Source: Microbacterium aerolatum
GTDB lineage: Bacteria > Actinomycetota > Actinomycetes > Actinomycetales > Microbacteriaceae
Assembly: GCF_007988825.1 (NCBI RefSeq)
Contig: NZ_BJUW01000007.1
Coordinates: 62,001-126,000, forward strand
Direction: 5' to 3'
DNA length: 64,000 bases
Below, piece after piece: positions 7,705 to 15,563 of this stretch. The position numbers and the translations under genes are program-made. Each line of letters begins with the position of its first letter. Position 1 is the stretch's first letter. Below the pieces are notes generated by a model. The model did not search any database. It saw only the letters and a program-made list of their open reading frames with translations, and had not been told where the DNA came from.

Positions 7705-8204
7705 CGCCTGCACCTGCGCCAAGCGACGTAGCAGTCGATCGCGAGCCAGACGAAGACAAGCGATGCCACTAGGGGCAGGATTATCCCGATACTCAGTGTC
7801 GTCAGCGTGCCCTTACCCGGCGTCACGGCCAGCGATATCGCTGTATTGAGCTGTAACGCTGGCACCGCCATGCTCGCGGCACCTGCGGCCACACACCAAA
7901 TACTCCACACGGCATGCGAAGAGACGTTCGGCGCCAACGCAGCCGCCGCCATTGCGACAACAACGCCAGCCACAAATGCGCCGAGCAAGAAGCTCAGCGC
8001 GCCCCGATCACTCATCTCAGTCGAGGTCAGAAGATCGGGCCACTCGAGGGGCGCAATACCCACAAGGCCGAGGTCAATCAAGAGCAAGCACATCGCGCCC
8101 GCCGCACCCGAAGCTGCCAGCGCAATGCAACGTGCGAACAGCCGGACACTGCGGGAAGTGCTTGAAGGCCGAAGTTCGGTGCCCAGCGGCATCATCTTTT
8201 TCAT
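7674..8204 (-). CDS. Four-helix membrane protein of unknown function
   Basis: The protein has about 176 residues. Four hydrophobic segments can be seen, around residues 25-45, 68-90, 98-118 and 135-160, flanked by a basic N-terminus (SRSVRLFAR) and a basic C-terminal tail (AWRRCRRLK). I recognise no family motif. Its ATG at 8204 overlaps the stop of the upstream small membrane gene by one base; a GTG one codon earlier is also possible. It is the last gene of a three-gene set (exported protein, small membrane protein, this protein). Its last codons form the 50-bp repeat shared with 371-420. Confidence 0.65.
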   Translation of the reverse strand: MKKMMPLGTELRPSSTSRSVRLFARCIALAASGAAGAMCLLLIDLGLVGIAPLEWPDLLTSTEMSDRGALSFLLGAFVAGVVVAMAAAALAPNVSSHAVWSIWCVAAGAASMAVPALQLNTAISLAVTPGKGTLTTLSIGIILPLVASLVFVWLAIDCYVAWRRCRRLKWANSGSA

Positions 8205-8431
8205 CACAAGGCGGATCTAATCACGGTGAAGATGCCAAAGGCAATGGAGACTATGCCCACGGCGACGAGGGAGGTCAGAGCGGCCTTCTCCGATCCCGCA
8301 CCGTCCGCAATCGGTTCACCTTAGAAGCGTCGAAGCCCGCCGCGAATCACGCGTTCGGCGAGTCGACGAAACATGATGAGCCCAACCCCGGTCACTACGA
8401 GGCCGACTCCGATAATCATCTCTGGAAACAT
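8204..8431 (-). pseudogene. Small membrane protein paralogue with an in-frame stop
   Basis: Translation from the ATG at 8431 gives MFPEMIIGVGLVVTGVG and continues for 36 codons to a TAA at 8321-8323. The same frame then goes on for 38 codons (SLVAVGIVSIAFGIF) to a TGA overlapping the next start. Both halves align with the intact protein at 4319-4552, so one nonsense codon splits a conserved gene. The second membrane helix would be lost unless the stop is read through. Position between an exported-protein gene and a membrane-protein gene suggests an operon. Confidence 0.75.
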
Positions 8432-8460
8432 GCACGCTCCAAGTTCACTCCACTTACCCG

Positions 8461-8943
8461 TTAGCGGCGTTCCGGTCTGGCACCATAATCTGCGTATTCT
8501 GCGTCGCAGAACAACTCCCGGACCGAACTCCAGTCCGAATCACCGGTAAACCGAGCGGCCCAAGGCGTGAGTACCGCGGAGCCATCCTCGGAGTGAACAC
8601 GAAGCGCACCATTTTCGTCGATCTCCCAGGTCGCCGCCCCGGTGAAAGAACCGCTCTTGGTCGACACACACGGACGCTCGACGCGATCCACGTCGACGAT
8701 CCGGATCTCGCCAACGGTCACGTCCACGACGTGAGCCGACCCGTCCTCTGCGAGCTCGATGAACGAACCGTCTGGGGCGCCGGGGTCCTCGGCGTGGCCC
8801 CATGTGATCGGATAGCGCAGTTGATCCCCCGGGGCATCCTTCTGGAAGAACAGACTGAGCGCGATTCCTCCAGCGACAATCGCGAAAGCCAGAAGCACGA
8901 CGAGACACACCAGCGTGTAGACGACGATCGATTGGGCTCGCAT
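8461..8943 (-). CDS. Membrane-anchored extracytoplasmic protein
   Basis: The 160-residue protein has one N-terminal membrane helix (residues 4-28, VVYTLVCLVVLLAFAIV) and an external domain rich in Asp, Glu and Gly. That domain contains DGSFIELAEDGSAHV and a later GAATWEIDENGALRV stretch. Such W/G/DGS patterns occur in small lipocalin-like exported proteins, but I cannot assign a family. The ATG at 8943 is preferred, with GGAGAG eight bases upstream. It lies 29 bp ahead of the broken small membrane gene and probably leads that operon. It may be related to the truncated lipoprotein at 4549. Confidence 0.65.
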   Translation of the reverse strand: MRAQSIVVYTLVCLVVLLAFAIVAGGIALSLFFQKDAPGDQLRYPITWGHAEDPGAPDGSFIELAEDGSAHVVDVTVGEIRIVDVDRVERPCVSTKSGSFTGAATWEIDENGALRVHSEDGSAVLTPWAARFTGDSDWSSVRELFCDAEYADYGARPERR

Positions 8944-9069
8944 GTGGTCTTCTCTCCTCGCACGCAAAAGTCATCGTACTGAGCCATCGTCCGAACATCG
9001 ATGAGGAGTGCTTCACTCGCGTCGACGTTCCGAGTCCGGCCCAAGCACTGCAGAATTCTCCGCATGTCC

Positions 9070-9170
9070 AGCCCGAAACCCTTCGCCAAATTGATGGTTA
9101 CGACGAACGTTTGCGGCAGCGCTTCCGAGCCTCACGTCTGGTCGCGCCGGAAACGATCGTTTTCGGTGGG
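9070..9170 (+). repeat. Intergenic repeat family, full-length copy
   Basis: A three-block unit of about 100 bp. The left block is AGCCCGAAACCCTTCGCC, the middle block GACGAACGTTTGCGGCAGC, and the right block the palindromic core GCGCCGGAAACGATCGTTTT. Order, spacing and orientation match 23.1 and 23.7 kb. It lies between the exported protein gene (8943) and the rhodanese operon; the rest of 8944-9308 holds only two hairpins. Confidence 0.75.
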
Positions 9171-9189
9171 CTAAGGCGAGCAGGTTTGA

Positions 9190-9228
9190 ACAGTCGGGGC
9201 GGGCATCTGGCGACCCCGCCCCGACTGT
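9190..9228 (-). terminator. Strong hairpin downstream of the rhodanese operon
   Basis: A perfect 14-bp stem (ACAGTCGGGGCGGG paired with its complement) closes an 11-nt loop. It is the second of two hairpins after the operon's last stop. No clear T-tract is visible, as is common in high-GC actinobacteria. Confidence 0.6.
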
Positions 9229-9277
9229 GCATCGCGAGGCAGTGCTCGAGCGATGCGGTGGCGTGCTGTGCACGCAG

Positions 9278-9305
9278 GTACGTGCTCGTGGGGGCGAGCA
9301 CGTAC
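9278..9305 (-). terminator. Hairpin immediately after the rhodanese lipoprotein gene
   Basis: An 11-bp perfect stem (GTACGTGCTCG and its complement) with a 6-nt loop, starting four bases after the stop codon at 9309. Its position fits an intrinsic terminator for the sulfur operon. Confidence 0.65.
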
Positions 9306-9308
9306 GTC

Positions 9309-9674
9309 TCAGGGCTGCACGACGGGGAGGCCTGTCGTGGCGGCGGCGTCTTCCAGGGAGCCGAGGTTGAGGAGGTCGGTGAAGCCGGCCTGCTTCATCA
9401 GGTCGATGGCGACTCCTGCCCGGTTACCTGAACGGCAGTAGACGAGGTAGGTGGCTTCGGGGTCAAGGTCCGGCAGCGCAGCTTGGAGGTCGCCGCCCGT
9501 GACGTCGAGCAGGAGGGCGCCGTCGAGGTGGCCGGTGGCGCGCTCGGCGGGGGTGCGCGCGTCGATGATGACCGCGTCGGGGCCGAGGTCAGCCTGTGGT
9601 GTGGGTGTGCTGGCGCAGGAGGTGAGCGTGAGTGCGGTGATGACGGCGAGGGTGGTGAGGGTTAGGCGGCGCAT
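9309..9674 (-). CDS. Rhodanese-like lipoprotein
   Basis: The 121-residue protein begins with a lipoprotein signal peptide (MRRLTLTTLAVITALTLTSC, lipobox LTSC with Cys20). A single rhodanese domain follows, with the active-site loop CRSGNRA around residues 80-86. It would carry sulfane sulfur as a cysteine persulfide on the outer face of the membrane. It is the last gene of the sulfur operon, 32 bp after the DUF4395 gene, and is followed by two hairpins. Surface location distinguishes it from the rhodanese domain of the dioxygenase at 11034. An accessory lgt lies 4 kb away and could process it. Confidence 0.88.
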   Translation of the reverse strand: MRRLTLTTLAVITALTLTSCASTPTPQADLGPDAVIIDARTPAERATGHLDGALLLDVTGGDLQAALPDLDPEATYLVYCRSGNRAGVAIDLMKQAGFTDLLNLGSLEDAAATTGLPVVQP

Positions 9675-9706
9675 GTGCGTCCTTTCGTTGTGAGGGAGCG
9701 AGAGTG

Positions 9707-10225
9707 TCAGCGGTCGCAGGCGCCGTTGGCGCAGTGGCGGGTGGGCTGCCTACTGAAGCGTTGGTGCAGGGCACATCCCGCGCACCACCCGAGGGTGGCT
9801 TCTAGGAGCAGGACTGTGAAGCAGACTCCGCAGAGCCCGAGAGTCACGGGTAGCGGGACCATTCCAGCGCTCATCGTCACGCACGAGATAGCAGCGAGAC
9901 CGAGGGCGAGCCACCAGGCGAAGACCTTCTGCGGCGCGCCCACCCAGTGCCGACGGCGGCGGCGTGTCAGAGCACGGCCGAGGGCGAGAGTGAGGGACAG
10001 CCGGTCGCTGATGAGTACGCGCGTCGTCATGTCGAGGAGGAAGAACATGCCGAACATCTGCAGCGGCCTGATGCTGTCGGAGGCGAGCGTGATGGTAAGG
10101 GCGGTGATGCCTATGGCGAGGAGGATGCCGGCGGCGATGCGGACGGCGTGCTCGTCGAGGACGGGCACCTCGTATCCGTCGACGTGTTCCCCGGTGCGGG
10201 GCGCGGTGTCGGTCGCGTGAGGCAT
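9707..10225 (-). CDS. DUF4395 membrane protein
   Basis: The 172-residue protein has about four membrane helices and a late GWCAGCALHQRF motif with a CxxC pair, typical of DUF4395. Members often sit beside rhodanese, TauE and thioredoxin genes in actinobacteria. The exact role is not established; a part in redox or sulfur handling at the membrane is inference. The ATG at 10225 follows the TauE stop by 20 bp. The very long open frame extending upstream of this start is the antisense-like shadow of tauE and the dioxygenase gene. Confidence 0.8.
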   Translation of the reverse strand: MPHATDTAPRTGEHVDGYEVPVLDEHAVRIAAGILLAIGITALTITLASDSIRPLQMFGMFFLLDMTTRVLISDRLSLTLALGRALTRRRRRHWVGAPQKVFAWWLALGLAAISCVTMSAGMVPLPVTLGLCGVCFTVLLLEATLGWCAGCALHQRFSRQPTRHCANGACDR

Positions 10226-10245
10226 GGGCTTCTTTCTGGTGGTGG

Positions 10246-11016
10246 TCAGGCGGAGAGCGTCTGAATGATGAGGGTGGCGAGCATGGTCAGCCCCACGGCC
10301 AGCACCAGAACCCCGAACCCGGTCCGGATGCCGGCAGCCGGGAGGCGATGCGACAGTGCCAGACCGATGAAGGATCCAGCGACGGCGAGCGCGGTGAAGG
10401 TGAGGACGATGGGCCAGTGGATGGCCACGGTCGTGATCTGGGTGAGGAAGCCGGCGGACGAGTTCACGGCGACGACTAGCAGCGATGTCCCCACTGCAGC
10501 GGCGATGGGCTGGCCGAGGAAGGTGAGGGCGGGGACGATGAGGAACCCGCCGCCTGCTCCCAGTGCCCCTGTGAGGACTCCCACGCCGAGTCCCGTAGCT
10601 GTCGTTCGGATTCCACGGACGACCGGCCGCGTCGGAGGGCGCGCCGCGCGTTCTCGTCGCGGCCGCATCATGGCGATCGCTGTGACGATCATGATCGCCG
10701 CGAACAGAACGGTGAGCACGGTTTCTGGTAGCAGCTGACCAACCATCCCGCCACCGATTCCCCCGATCAAGCCGGTCGCCGCGAAGACGCCGGCGACTTT
10801 CCAGCGCACCTCGCGTCGGCGCACACGGAAGGCGGCGGAGACGGCGCTGGTGATAGCGACGACGAAGAGAGAGGAGACGATCGTCTCCCTCGTTCCGATG
10901 CCCAGGACGAGGGAGAAGATGGGGAAAGTGAGGATGGAGCCCCCGCCGCCGAGGAGCCCGAGTGCGACACCGACAAGGGCCGCGAGAGTCATCGCGAGGA
11001 TGATGGAGGTGTCCAC
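10246..11016 (-). CDS. TauE/SafE-family anion exporter
   Basis: The 256-residue protein has the family's internal two-fold pattern of eight or so helices, with glycine-rich repeats GLLGGGGSI near residue 22 and GALGAGGGFL near residue 148. TauE/SafE proteins export sulfite, sulfonates or related anions. In cst-type operons this transporter sits beside persulfide dioxygenase-rhodanese genes and removes the sulfite they produce. That fits here: the dioxygenase gene ends 18 bp upstream and the repressor is CstR-like. Confidence 0.87.
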   Translation of the reverse strand: MDTSIILAMTLAALVGVALGLLGGGGSILTFPIFSLVLGIGTRETIVSSLFVVAITSAVSAAFRVRRREVRWKVAGVFAATGLIGGIGGGMVGQLLPETVLTVLFAAIMIVTAIAMMRPRRERAARPPTRPVVRGIRTTATGLGVGVLTGALGAGGGFLIVPALTFLGQPIAAAVGTSLLVVAVNSSAGFLTQITTVAIHWPIVLTFTALAVAGSFIGLALSHRLPAAGIRTGFGVLVLAVGLTMLATLIIQTLSA

Positions 11017-11033
11017 TCGAGCTCCTCGGCCGC

Positions 11034-12443
11034 TCAGGCGGCCGTCGGCCGAGACGGCGTCGCGGCGAGCCAGGCGTTGTAGCTGCCTTCGATCTCGATG
11101 ACGTCGAGGCCGGCCCGGCGCAGGGCGCTGGCGGCGACGCTGTTGCGGACGCCGCTCTGGCAGTAGGTGAGGATCTTGCCGGCGGGCAGTTCGTCGGTGT
11201 GCCAGAGGGCCCGACCACCGGAGAGCTGCGCGGCGCCGGGGATGTGCCCGGCGTTGTACTCGGTACGGTTTCGCACGTCGAGGAGGAGCGCCGCGTCGAC
11301 CTGGTCCAGGTCGGTGGGGGCGATCGTCTTGGGCTGCACCGTGGGGAGGCCATCGAGTGTGGTGATGAACCCGTCGACCTGATCGATGCCGACCCGCAGC
11401 AGATGATCCCGGAACCGGGCCGCGGCGTCCCCCGAGTCGATGATGAGGACGAGCGGCCGCGTCTCGGTGTCGGGGTCGTAGACCCAGGCGCCGTAGCTGG
11501 CTGCTTTCGCGACTCCGGGCACGTTCAGCGCGCCCTGAACAGTGCCCTCGTGCACGAGGGAGTGGTGGCGGGTGTCGACCATGATGACCCGGTCGGCGTC
11601 GATGTCGGCGTCAAGATCGAAGACGCTGCGCTCGAGGAGCGGAGGAAGTTCGCCCAGCACGGCCGGTCCGACGCGGTTCTGCCGCTTCATTCGTGCGAAG
11701 TAGGCGTGTGCGTCGGGCTGATCGTTCAACAGCGTGTCGATGAATCCCTGCTCATCGCCGGCCTCGAGGTAGGGAGCCCACCAGGCGAAGCGCCGCTCGT
11801 ATCCGACTGTCGAGCTTGGGACGGCGCCGAGCGCCTTGCCGCAGGCGGACCCCGACCCGTGCGCGGGGAGCACCTGCACGTAGTCGGGCAGGGTGAGGAA
11901 GTGGTCGCGGAGGCTCGCGAATAGATCCCGTGCGCCGTCGAAGCGGGTGTCGATGCCGCCTGCGGCCTCGTCCAGCAGGTCCGGGCGTCCGACGTCCCCG
12001 ACGAACACGAAGTCACCGGTGAGGACATAGCCCGGCTCGGAGGTCGTGGCGCCGTCGATGACGAGGAAGGACAGGTGCTCGGGGGTGTGCCCGGGAGTGT
12101 GGACCGCCTCGACCGTGATGTTGCCGACCGTGATGCGGTGACCGTGCATTATCCGGGTGGCGTCTTGGAACCCGACACCGTACTGCCAGTCCGGGCCGCC
12201 CTCGCCGGAGACATACATCGTCGCCCCGGTACGGGCTGCGAGCTCGCGGGTGCCGGAGAGGTAGTCGGCGTGGATGTGGGTCTCGGTGACCGCGGTGATG
12301 GTCATGCTGTTCTTCGCGGCGAGGTCGAGGTAGACCTGGATGTCGCGGCGCGGGTCGACGACGATCGCTTCACCGGTGCGCTGGCAGCCGATGATGTAGC
12401 TGGCGTGGGCGAGGTCGTCGTCGTAGAGGCGTTCGAGGAGCAT
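11034..12443 (-). CDS. Persulfide dioxygenase-rhodanese fusion (CstB-like)
   Basis: The 469-residue protein has an N-terminal metallo-beta-lactamase fold with THIHADYLSG and HTPGHTPEH, the iron ligands of ETHE1-type persulfide dioxygenases. Two rhodanese domains follow. The first has no obvious active cysteine; the last has TYCQSGVRNS. It should oxidise glutathione- or mycothiol-type persulfide to sulfite and transfer sulfane sulfur, giving thiosulfate. The ATG at 12443 directly precedes the LLERLYDDDLAHASYI start of the fold; the open frame upstream is unrelated. It forms the core of the operon with TauE, DUF4395, rhodanese and thioredoxin. Confidence 0.92.
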   Translation of the reverse strand: MLLERLYDDDLAHASYIIGCQRTGEAIVVDPRRDIQVYLDLAAKNSMTITAVTETHIHADYLSGTRELAARTGATMYVSGEGGPDWQYGVGFQDATRIMHGHRITVGNITVEAVHTPGHTPEHLSFLVIDGATTSEPGYVLTGDFVFVGDVGRPDLLDEAAGGIDTRFDGARDLFASLRDHFLTLPDYVQVLPAHGSGSACGKALGAVPSSTVGYERRFAWWAPYLEAGDEQGFIDTLLNDQPDAHAYFARMKRQNRVGPAVLGELPPLLERSVFDLDADIDADRVIMVDTRHHSLVHEGTVQGALNVPGVAKAASYGAWVYDPDTETRPLVLIIDSGDAAARFRDHLLRVGIDQVDGFITTLDGLPTVQPKTIAPTDLDQVDAALLLDVRNRTEYNAGHIPGAAQLSGGRALWHTDELPAGKILTYCQSGVRNSVAASALRRAGLDVIEIEGSYNAWLAATPSRPTAA

Positions 12444-12469
12444 AAGGGTCTCCGTCGCTTTCTTCTGGG

Positions 12470-12589
12470 TCAGTGCGTGCAAGTGCAGCGCTGGGATACG
12501 GGGACGCCCGCGAGGGCTTGTTCGATGTGCTGGCCGCAGCCGTCCCAGGTGGGCTTGCCGCAGGAGGAGCAGGTGATTCGTGCGCACAT
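12470..12589 (-). CDS. Tiny CxxC protein, copy 1
   Basis: Only 39 residues: a CSSCGK pair, a TWDGCGQH motif and a C-terminal CTC. The spacing suggests a zinc-ribbon-like or redox-active cysteine cluster. A paralogue at 12976-13161 shares CxxCGK-TTW-GCGQH, and the two genes flank thioredoxin. I do not know the function. The gene fits tightly between thioredoxin (14 bp) and the dioxygenase (26 bp) in the operon. Confidence 0.8.
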   Translation of the reverse strand: MCARITCSSCGKPTWDGCGQHIEQALAGVPVSQRCTCTH

Positions 12590-12603
12590 GGTGCCAGGTC
12601 CTT

Positions 12604-12969
12604 TCAGGGGGTAGCGGTGTTGGCGACCTGGCGGCGGACGTCGTCCATGTCCAGTTCGCGGGCCTTCTCGATGAGCAGCTCGAGCTGCGGTTCGGCAAGA
12701 GCTCCCGGCTGCCGGTAGACCAGGACGCCGTCGCGGACGACCATCAGGGTCGGAATCGAGGTGATGCGGTGGGCGGAGGCCAGAGCGGTCTCGGCCTCGG
12801 TGTCGACCTTCCCGAAGAGGATGTCGGGGTGCCTGTCGGATGCTGCATCGAATACCGGGGCGAAGGCCCGGCAGGGTCCACACCACTCAGCCCAGAAGTC
12901 GATCAGCGCGATGCCCTCGGCGTGGGTGAGCTGTTCGAAGTTCCCGGTGGTCAGTTCAACAGTTGCCAT
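12604..12969 (-). CDS. Thioredoxin
   Basis: A 121-residue thioredoxin with the active site WCGPC around residues 29-33, the conserved cis-proline segment SIPTLMV and the usual fold order. It carries no signal peptide, so it is cytoplasmic. Its place between two tiny CxxC genes in a persulfide operon suggests it reduces persulfidated proteins or the operon's own cysteines rather than serving as the housekeeping thioredoxin. The C-terminus is slightly longer than typical. Confidence 0.93.
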   Translation of the reverse strand: MATVELTTGNFEQLTHAEGIALIDFWAEWCGPCRAFAPVFDAASDRHPDILFGKVDTEAETALASAHRITSIPTLMVVRDGVLVYRQPGALAEPQLELLIEKARELDMDDVRRQVANTATP

Positions 12970-12975
12970 CGCCGA

Positions 12976-13161
12976 TCACCGTCCGAACAGGCGGGCGAAG
13001 AAGCCACCCCGCTGAGACTGGGCGGCCTGGACTTCGGCACGGGTATGGCTGCCATTGCACCAGTCGGATGCGGGCACGGATTTCCGCACGGATGCGACGT
13101 GCTGACCGCACCCGGTCCAGGTCGTCTTTCCACAGGTGTGGCACTTCGTTGCTCTGCACAT
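12976..13161 (-). CDS. Tiny CxxC protein, copy 2 (operon leader)
   Basis: The 61-residue protein has CHTCGK and TTWTGCGQH, as in the copy at 12470, plus a basic tail ending FFARLFGR. It is the first gene of the sulfur operon, with AAGGAG upstream of the ATG at 13161. The operator pair at 13183-13232 lies just ahead of it. It ends six bases before thioredoxin. Function unknown; a metal- or sulfur-binding role is inferred from the cysteines and context. Confidence 0.8.
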   Translation of the reverse strand: MCRATKCHTCGKTTWTGCGQHVASVRKSVPASDWCNGSHTRAEVQAAQSQRGGFFARLFGR

Positions 13162-13182
13162 ACGCTGATCTCCTTGCTCGGC

Positions 13183-13232
13183 GATACCCCGGGGAGTATC
13201 AGTTCATGTGAATACAATACCCCAGGGGGTAT
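13183..13232. promoter_or_regulatory. Twin CsoR/CstR-type operators in the divergent promoter region
   Basis: Two GC-centred inverted repeats, GATACCCCGGGGAGTATC (13183-13200) and ATACCCCAGGGGGTAT (13217-13232), match the ATACCCC-n-GGGGTAT type bound by CsoR-family repressors. They lie between the divergent sulfur operon and the repressor gene. TATAGT (13230-13235) overlaps the second site and may be the repressor's -10 box. This fits repression in both directions. Confidence 0.8.
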
Positions 13233-13263
13233 AGTGGTTGTCAACTCGACGGAAGGACCACCC

Positions 13264-13557
13264 ATGACCGACACCCTCGTCACCGGCGACCCGCTCGTCC
13301 ACGACCCCGAAGCCAAGCGCAAAGTCGTCAACCGCCTCAAGCGAGCTCAGGGCCAGCTGGCGGCGGTCATTACGGCCGTCGAGGACGACGCGCACTGCCG
13401 CGACGTCGTGCAGCAGCTCTCCGCCGTCTCGAAGGCCCTCGACCGGGCCGGATTCCTCGTGATCTCGACCGCGCTGCGGGAATGCCTCACCGATCCGGAC
13501 GCCGACGACGTCACCTCCCCCGCCGAGTTGGAGAAGCTCTTCCTCTCCCTGGCCTGA
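13264..13557 (+). CDS. CsoR-family repressor, CstR-like persulfide sensor
   Basis: The 97-residue all-helical protein has the family's RLKRAQGQLAAV signature. Two cysteines occur at the sensing positions, Cys45 (HCRDVV) and Cys74 (ALREC). The histidine that copper-sensing CsoR needs four residues before the second cysteine is replaced by alanine (A70). Loss of that ligand with retention of both cysteines is the CstR pattern, in which persulfides crosslink the cysteines and release DNA. Two operators lie just upstream, and a persulfide-detoxifying operon is divergent. Function as a sulfur sensor is strongly suggested, not proven. Confidence 0.88.
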   Translation: MTDTLVTGDPLVHDPEAKRKVVNRLKRAQGQLAAVITAVEDDAHCRDVVQQLSAVSKALDRAGFLVISTALRECLTDPDADDVTSPAELEKLFLSLA

Positions 13558-13725
13558 ACCGGTCAGGCCCGCTCCTCGGGGCCCTCGCCTGGTGACCTGG
13601 GAGGAGTTCGACGATTCCCGTGTCGAACACCGTTAGTCTTCCCAGGGCGCTGTTCGCATGGGACCGGCGCTGAACAATGATGTGTTGAAGCATTCACAGT
13701 GATGCCAGATGAGGAGCGGTGCTTC

Positions 13726-14613
13726 GTGCTTTTGACGAGTCTTCCCAGCCCCCCACCGTCGTGGGCACAGTTCACCCTCGGGCCGCTCACAATCCACACC
13801 TACGCGCTGTGCATCATCGCCGGGATCATCGCCGCCGTGATCATCACCCAACGACGCCTGTCGGCACGAGGCGCGGAGGACGGCGTGGTTGTCGACATCG
13901 TCATCTGGGCTGTCCCGATCGGCATCATCGGAGCCCGGTTCTATCACGTGTTCACCCACGTCGGGGACTACTTCTATCCGGGCGCGAACCTCGGGAACAT
14001 CTTCGCCATCTGGGACGGCGGCAACGCCCTCTACGGGTCCCTCCTGGGCGGCGCTGTCGGTGCGTACATCGGCTGCCGACGAACCGGTATCCGGCTGTGG
14101 TCCTTCGCCGACGCTCTCGCGCCCGCGATGCTCATCGCGCAGTCCATGGGTCGGATCGGCAACTACTTCAACCACGAACTCTTCGGGCTGCCCACCACGC
14201 TGCCGTGGGGGCTCGAGATCCTGCCGACGGACACCATGTTCCCGGACGGCCTCCCGGCCGGAACGCTGTTCCACCCGCTGTTCCTGTACGAGATCATCTG
14301 GAACCTGATCGGCGTGGCGATCATCCTCCTCCTCGAGCGCAGATACCGGTTCCGGTGGGGACGAACCTTCGCCCTCTATATGATCTGGTACGGCCTCGGA
14401 CGCAGCTGGCTCGAGGCCATCAGGATCGACCCCACCAGCGACGCCCTGTTCGGCATCCCCGCGAACATCTGGGCATCCGTCGTCGTCGTCGCCCTCGGCA
14501 TCGCGCTATTCGTCGTCCAGGGGCGACGACACCCCGAACCCGAACCCTCCGTGTACCAAGAAGGACGCGCGCCAGCGGTGGAACATCAGCCCAGCAGCGC
14601 AGACGAGAGCTGA
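13726..14613 (+). CDS. lgt: Prolipoprotein diacylglyceryl transferase
   Basis: About 295 residues with seven hydrophobic segments. Lgt signature parts are clear: IGARFYHV, the GGNALYGSLLGG loop and GRIGNYFNHELFG. The enzyme transfers diacylglycerol to the lipobox cysteine in the cytoplasmic membrane. I prefer the GTG at 13726, which has GAGGAG nine bases upstream, over the open start at 13699. It lies next to the sulfur operon, not beside trp genes, the usual actinobacterial chromosomal location, so it is probably an accessory copy. Several lipoprotein genes nearby (9309, 23244) could be its clients. Confidence 0.92.
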   Translation: MLLTSLPSPPPSWAQFTLGPLTIHTYALCIIAGIIAAVIITQRRLSARGAEDGVVVDIVIWAVPIGIIGARFYHVFTHVGDYFYPGANLGNIFAIWDGGNALYGSLLGGAVGAYIGCRRTGIRLWSFADALAPAMLIAQSMGRIGNYFNHELFGLPTTLPWGLEILPTDTMFPDGLPAGTLFHPLFLYEIIWNLIGVAIILLLERRYRFRWGRTFALYMIWYGLGRSWLEAIRIDPTSDALFGIPANIWASVVVVALGIALFVVQGRRHPEPEPSVYQEGRAPAVEHQPSSADES

Positions 14614-14687
14614 ACGCCACCCACACCTCCAGCTGTCAGCTAGTTCTGTCTAAGCGATCACGGACACAACGCCTCTTGACGTGGCGC

Positions 14688-14785
14688 GCCGAAAATCCCT
14701 GCCGAGAGGGGTTTCCGAAGATCGTTTGTGGCGCCTCATAAGGAGCCACCGGGCCAGTGACGCCAAAACGATCGTTTCTGGTGTG
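14688..14785 (+). repeat. Intergenic repeat family copy
   Basis: A unit with a left block GCCGAAAATCCCTGCCG, a diverged middle GAAGATCGTTTGTGGCGCC, and a right core ACGCCAAAACGATCGTTTCTGG. It occupies most of the gap between lgt and the response regulator. Confidence 0.65.
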
Positions 14786-14882
14786 ACGGACGACGGCATG
14801 CGGAAGATCATCCGGGTTACCCGACCCGGTTTGCGCCGGGCGTACGCTGATGGTCTCGATCGCGGAAGACGGGACGACGACC

Positions 14883-15563
14883 ATGGGCGACTCGGCACAG
14901 GGGCCACGCGGTTCGCTGCTCTATGTTGAAGATGATGCGGAGATCGCTGCGCTGACCGTCGAAGTGCTGGAAGAGGTGTACGACGTCGAGCATGCCGCGG
15001 ACGGCGAGACCGCGCTCCGGCTCGCGCTGAGCAGGCGATACGACGCCATGGTGGTCGATCGACGCCTCCCCGGCATGGACGGCGTCGATTTCATCTGTGC
15101 CGTGCGTACCGCGCACATCACGACGCCGGTCCTGATGCTGACCGCGCTCGGCACCGTGGACGATCGTGTCACCGGTCTCGACGGCGGAGCGAACGACTAC
15201 CTGGTGAAGCCGTTCGATTACGACGAGCTGCTGGCGCGCCTTCGGGCGCTGCGACGCGCGTTCAGGGCTGATGGGGTACGTCGACGCCTCGGCGAGTGGG
15301 TGTTCACGCCGGACGCCCAGGCCGCGTACGATCCATCTGGAATCCGAGTGGCGCTGACGGCGACGGAGAGCGCGCTCCTGGAGCTGTTGAGCACCAGCCC
15401 CGAGCACGTGTTCAGTCGGGACGAGATCCTCCGCGCCGTGTTCCATGAAGGAGATACGACGAGTTCGGTGGACACGTACGTGCACTATGTGCGGCGCAAG
15501 ACGTCCCCCGACATGATCGAGACCGTCCGCGCACGCGGCTACCGCGCGGGAACACCGTCATGA
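14883..15563 (+). CDS. OmpR-family response regulator
   Basis: About 226 residues. The receiver domain has the acidic pair in YVEDDAE, the phosphorylated aspartate in VVDRRLPGMDG, and the conserved lysine in LVKPFDYDE. A winged-helix DNA-binding domain follows, ending YVHYVRRK with a RARGYRAG wing. ATG at 14883 removes an unlikely N-terminal extension; an upstream ATG at 14850 is open. Its stop overlaps the kinase start (ATGA). The neighbouring operon for flavin-based electron transfer runs toward it, so that operon is a plausible but unproven target. Confidence 0.92.
   Translation: MGDSAQGPRGSLLYVEDDAEIAALTVEVLEEVYDVEHAADGETALRLALSRRYDAMVVDRRLPGMDGVDFICAVRTAHITTPVLMLTALGTVDDRVTGLDGGANDYLVKPFDYDELLARLRALRRAFRADGVRRRLGEWVFTPDAQAAYDPSGIRVALTATESALLELLSTSPEHVFSRDEILRAVFHEGDTTSSVDTYVHYVRRKTSPDMIETVRARGYRAGTPS

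Noticed and set aside
9707..11353. A minus-strand open frame of more than 500 codons
   Set aside because: Only its last third (from 10225) is a real DUF4395 gene; the rest is Arg/Pro/Ser-rich shadow of tauE and dioxygenase in another frame.
13558..13698. Possible terminator between the repressor and lgt
   Set aside because: Only weak, imperfect stems; no convincing hairpin.
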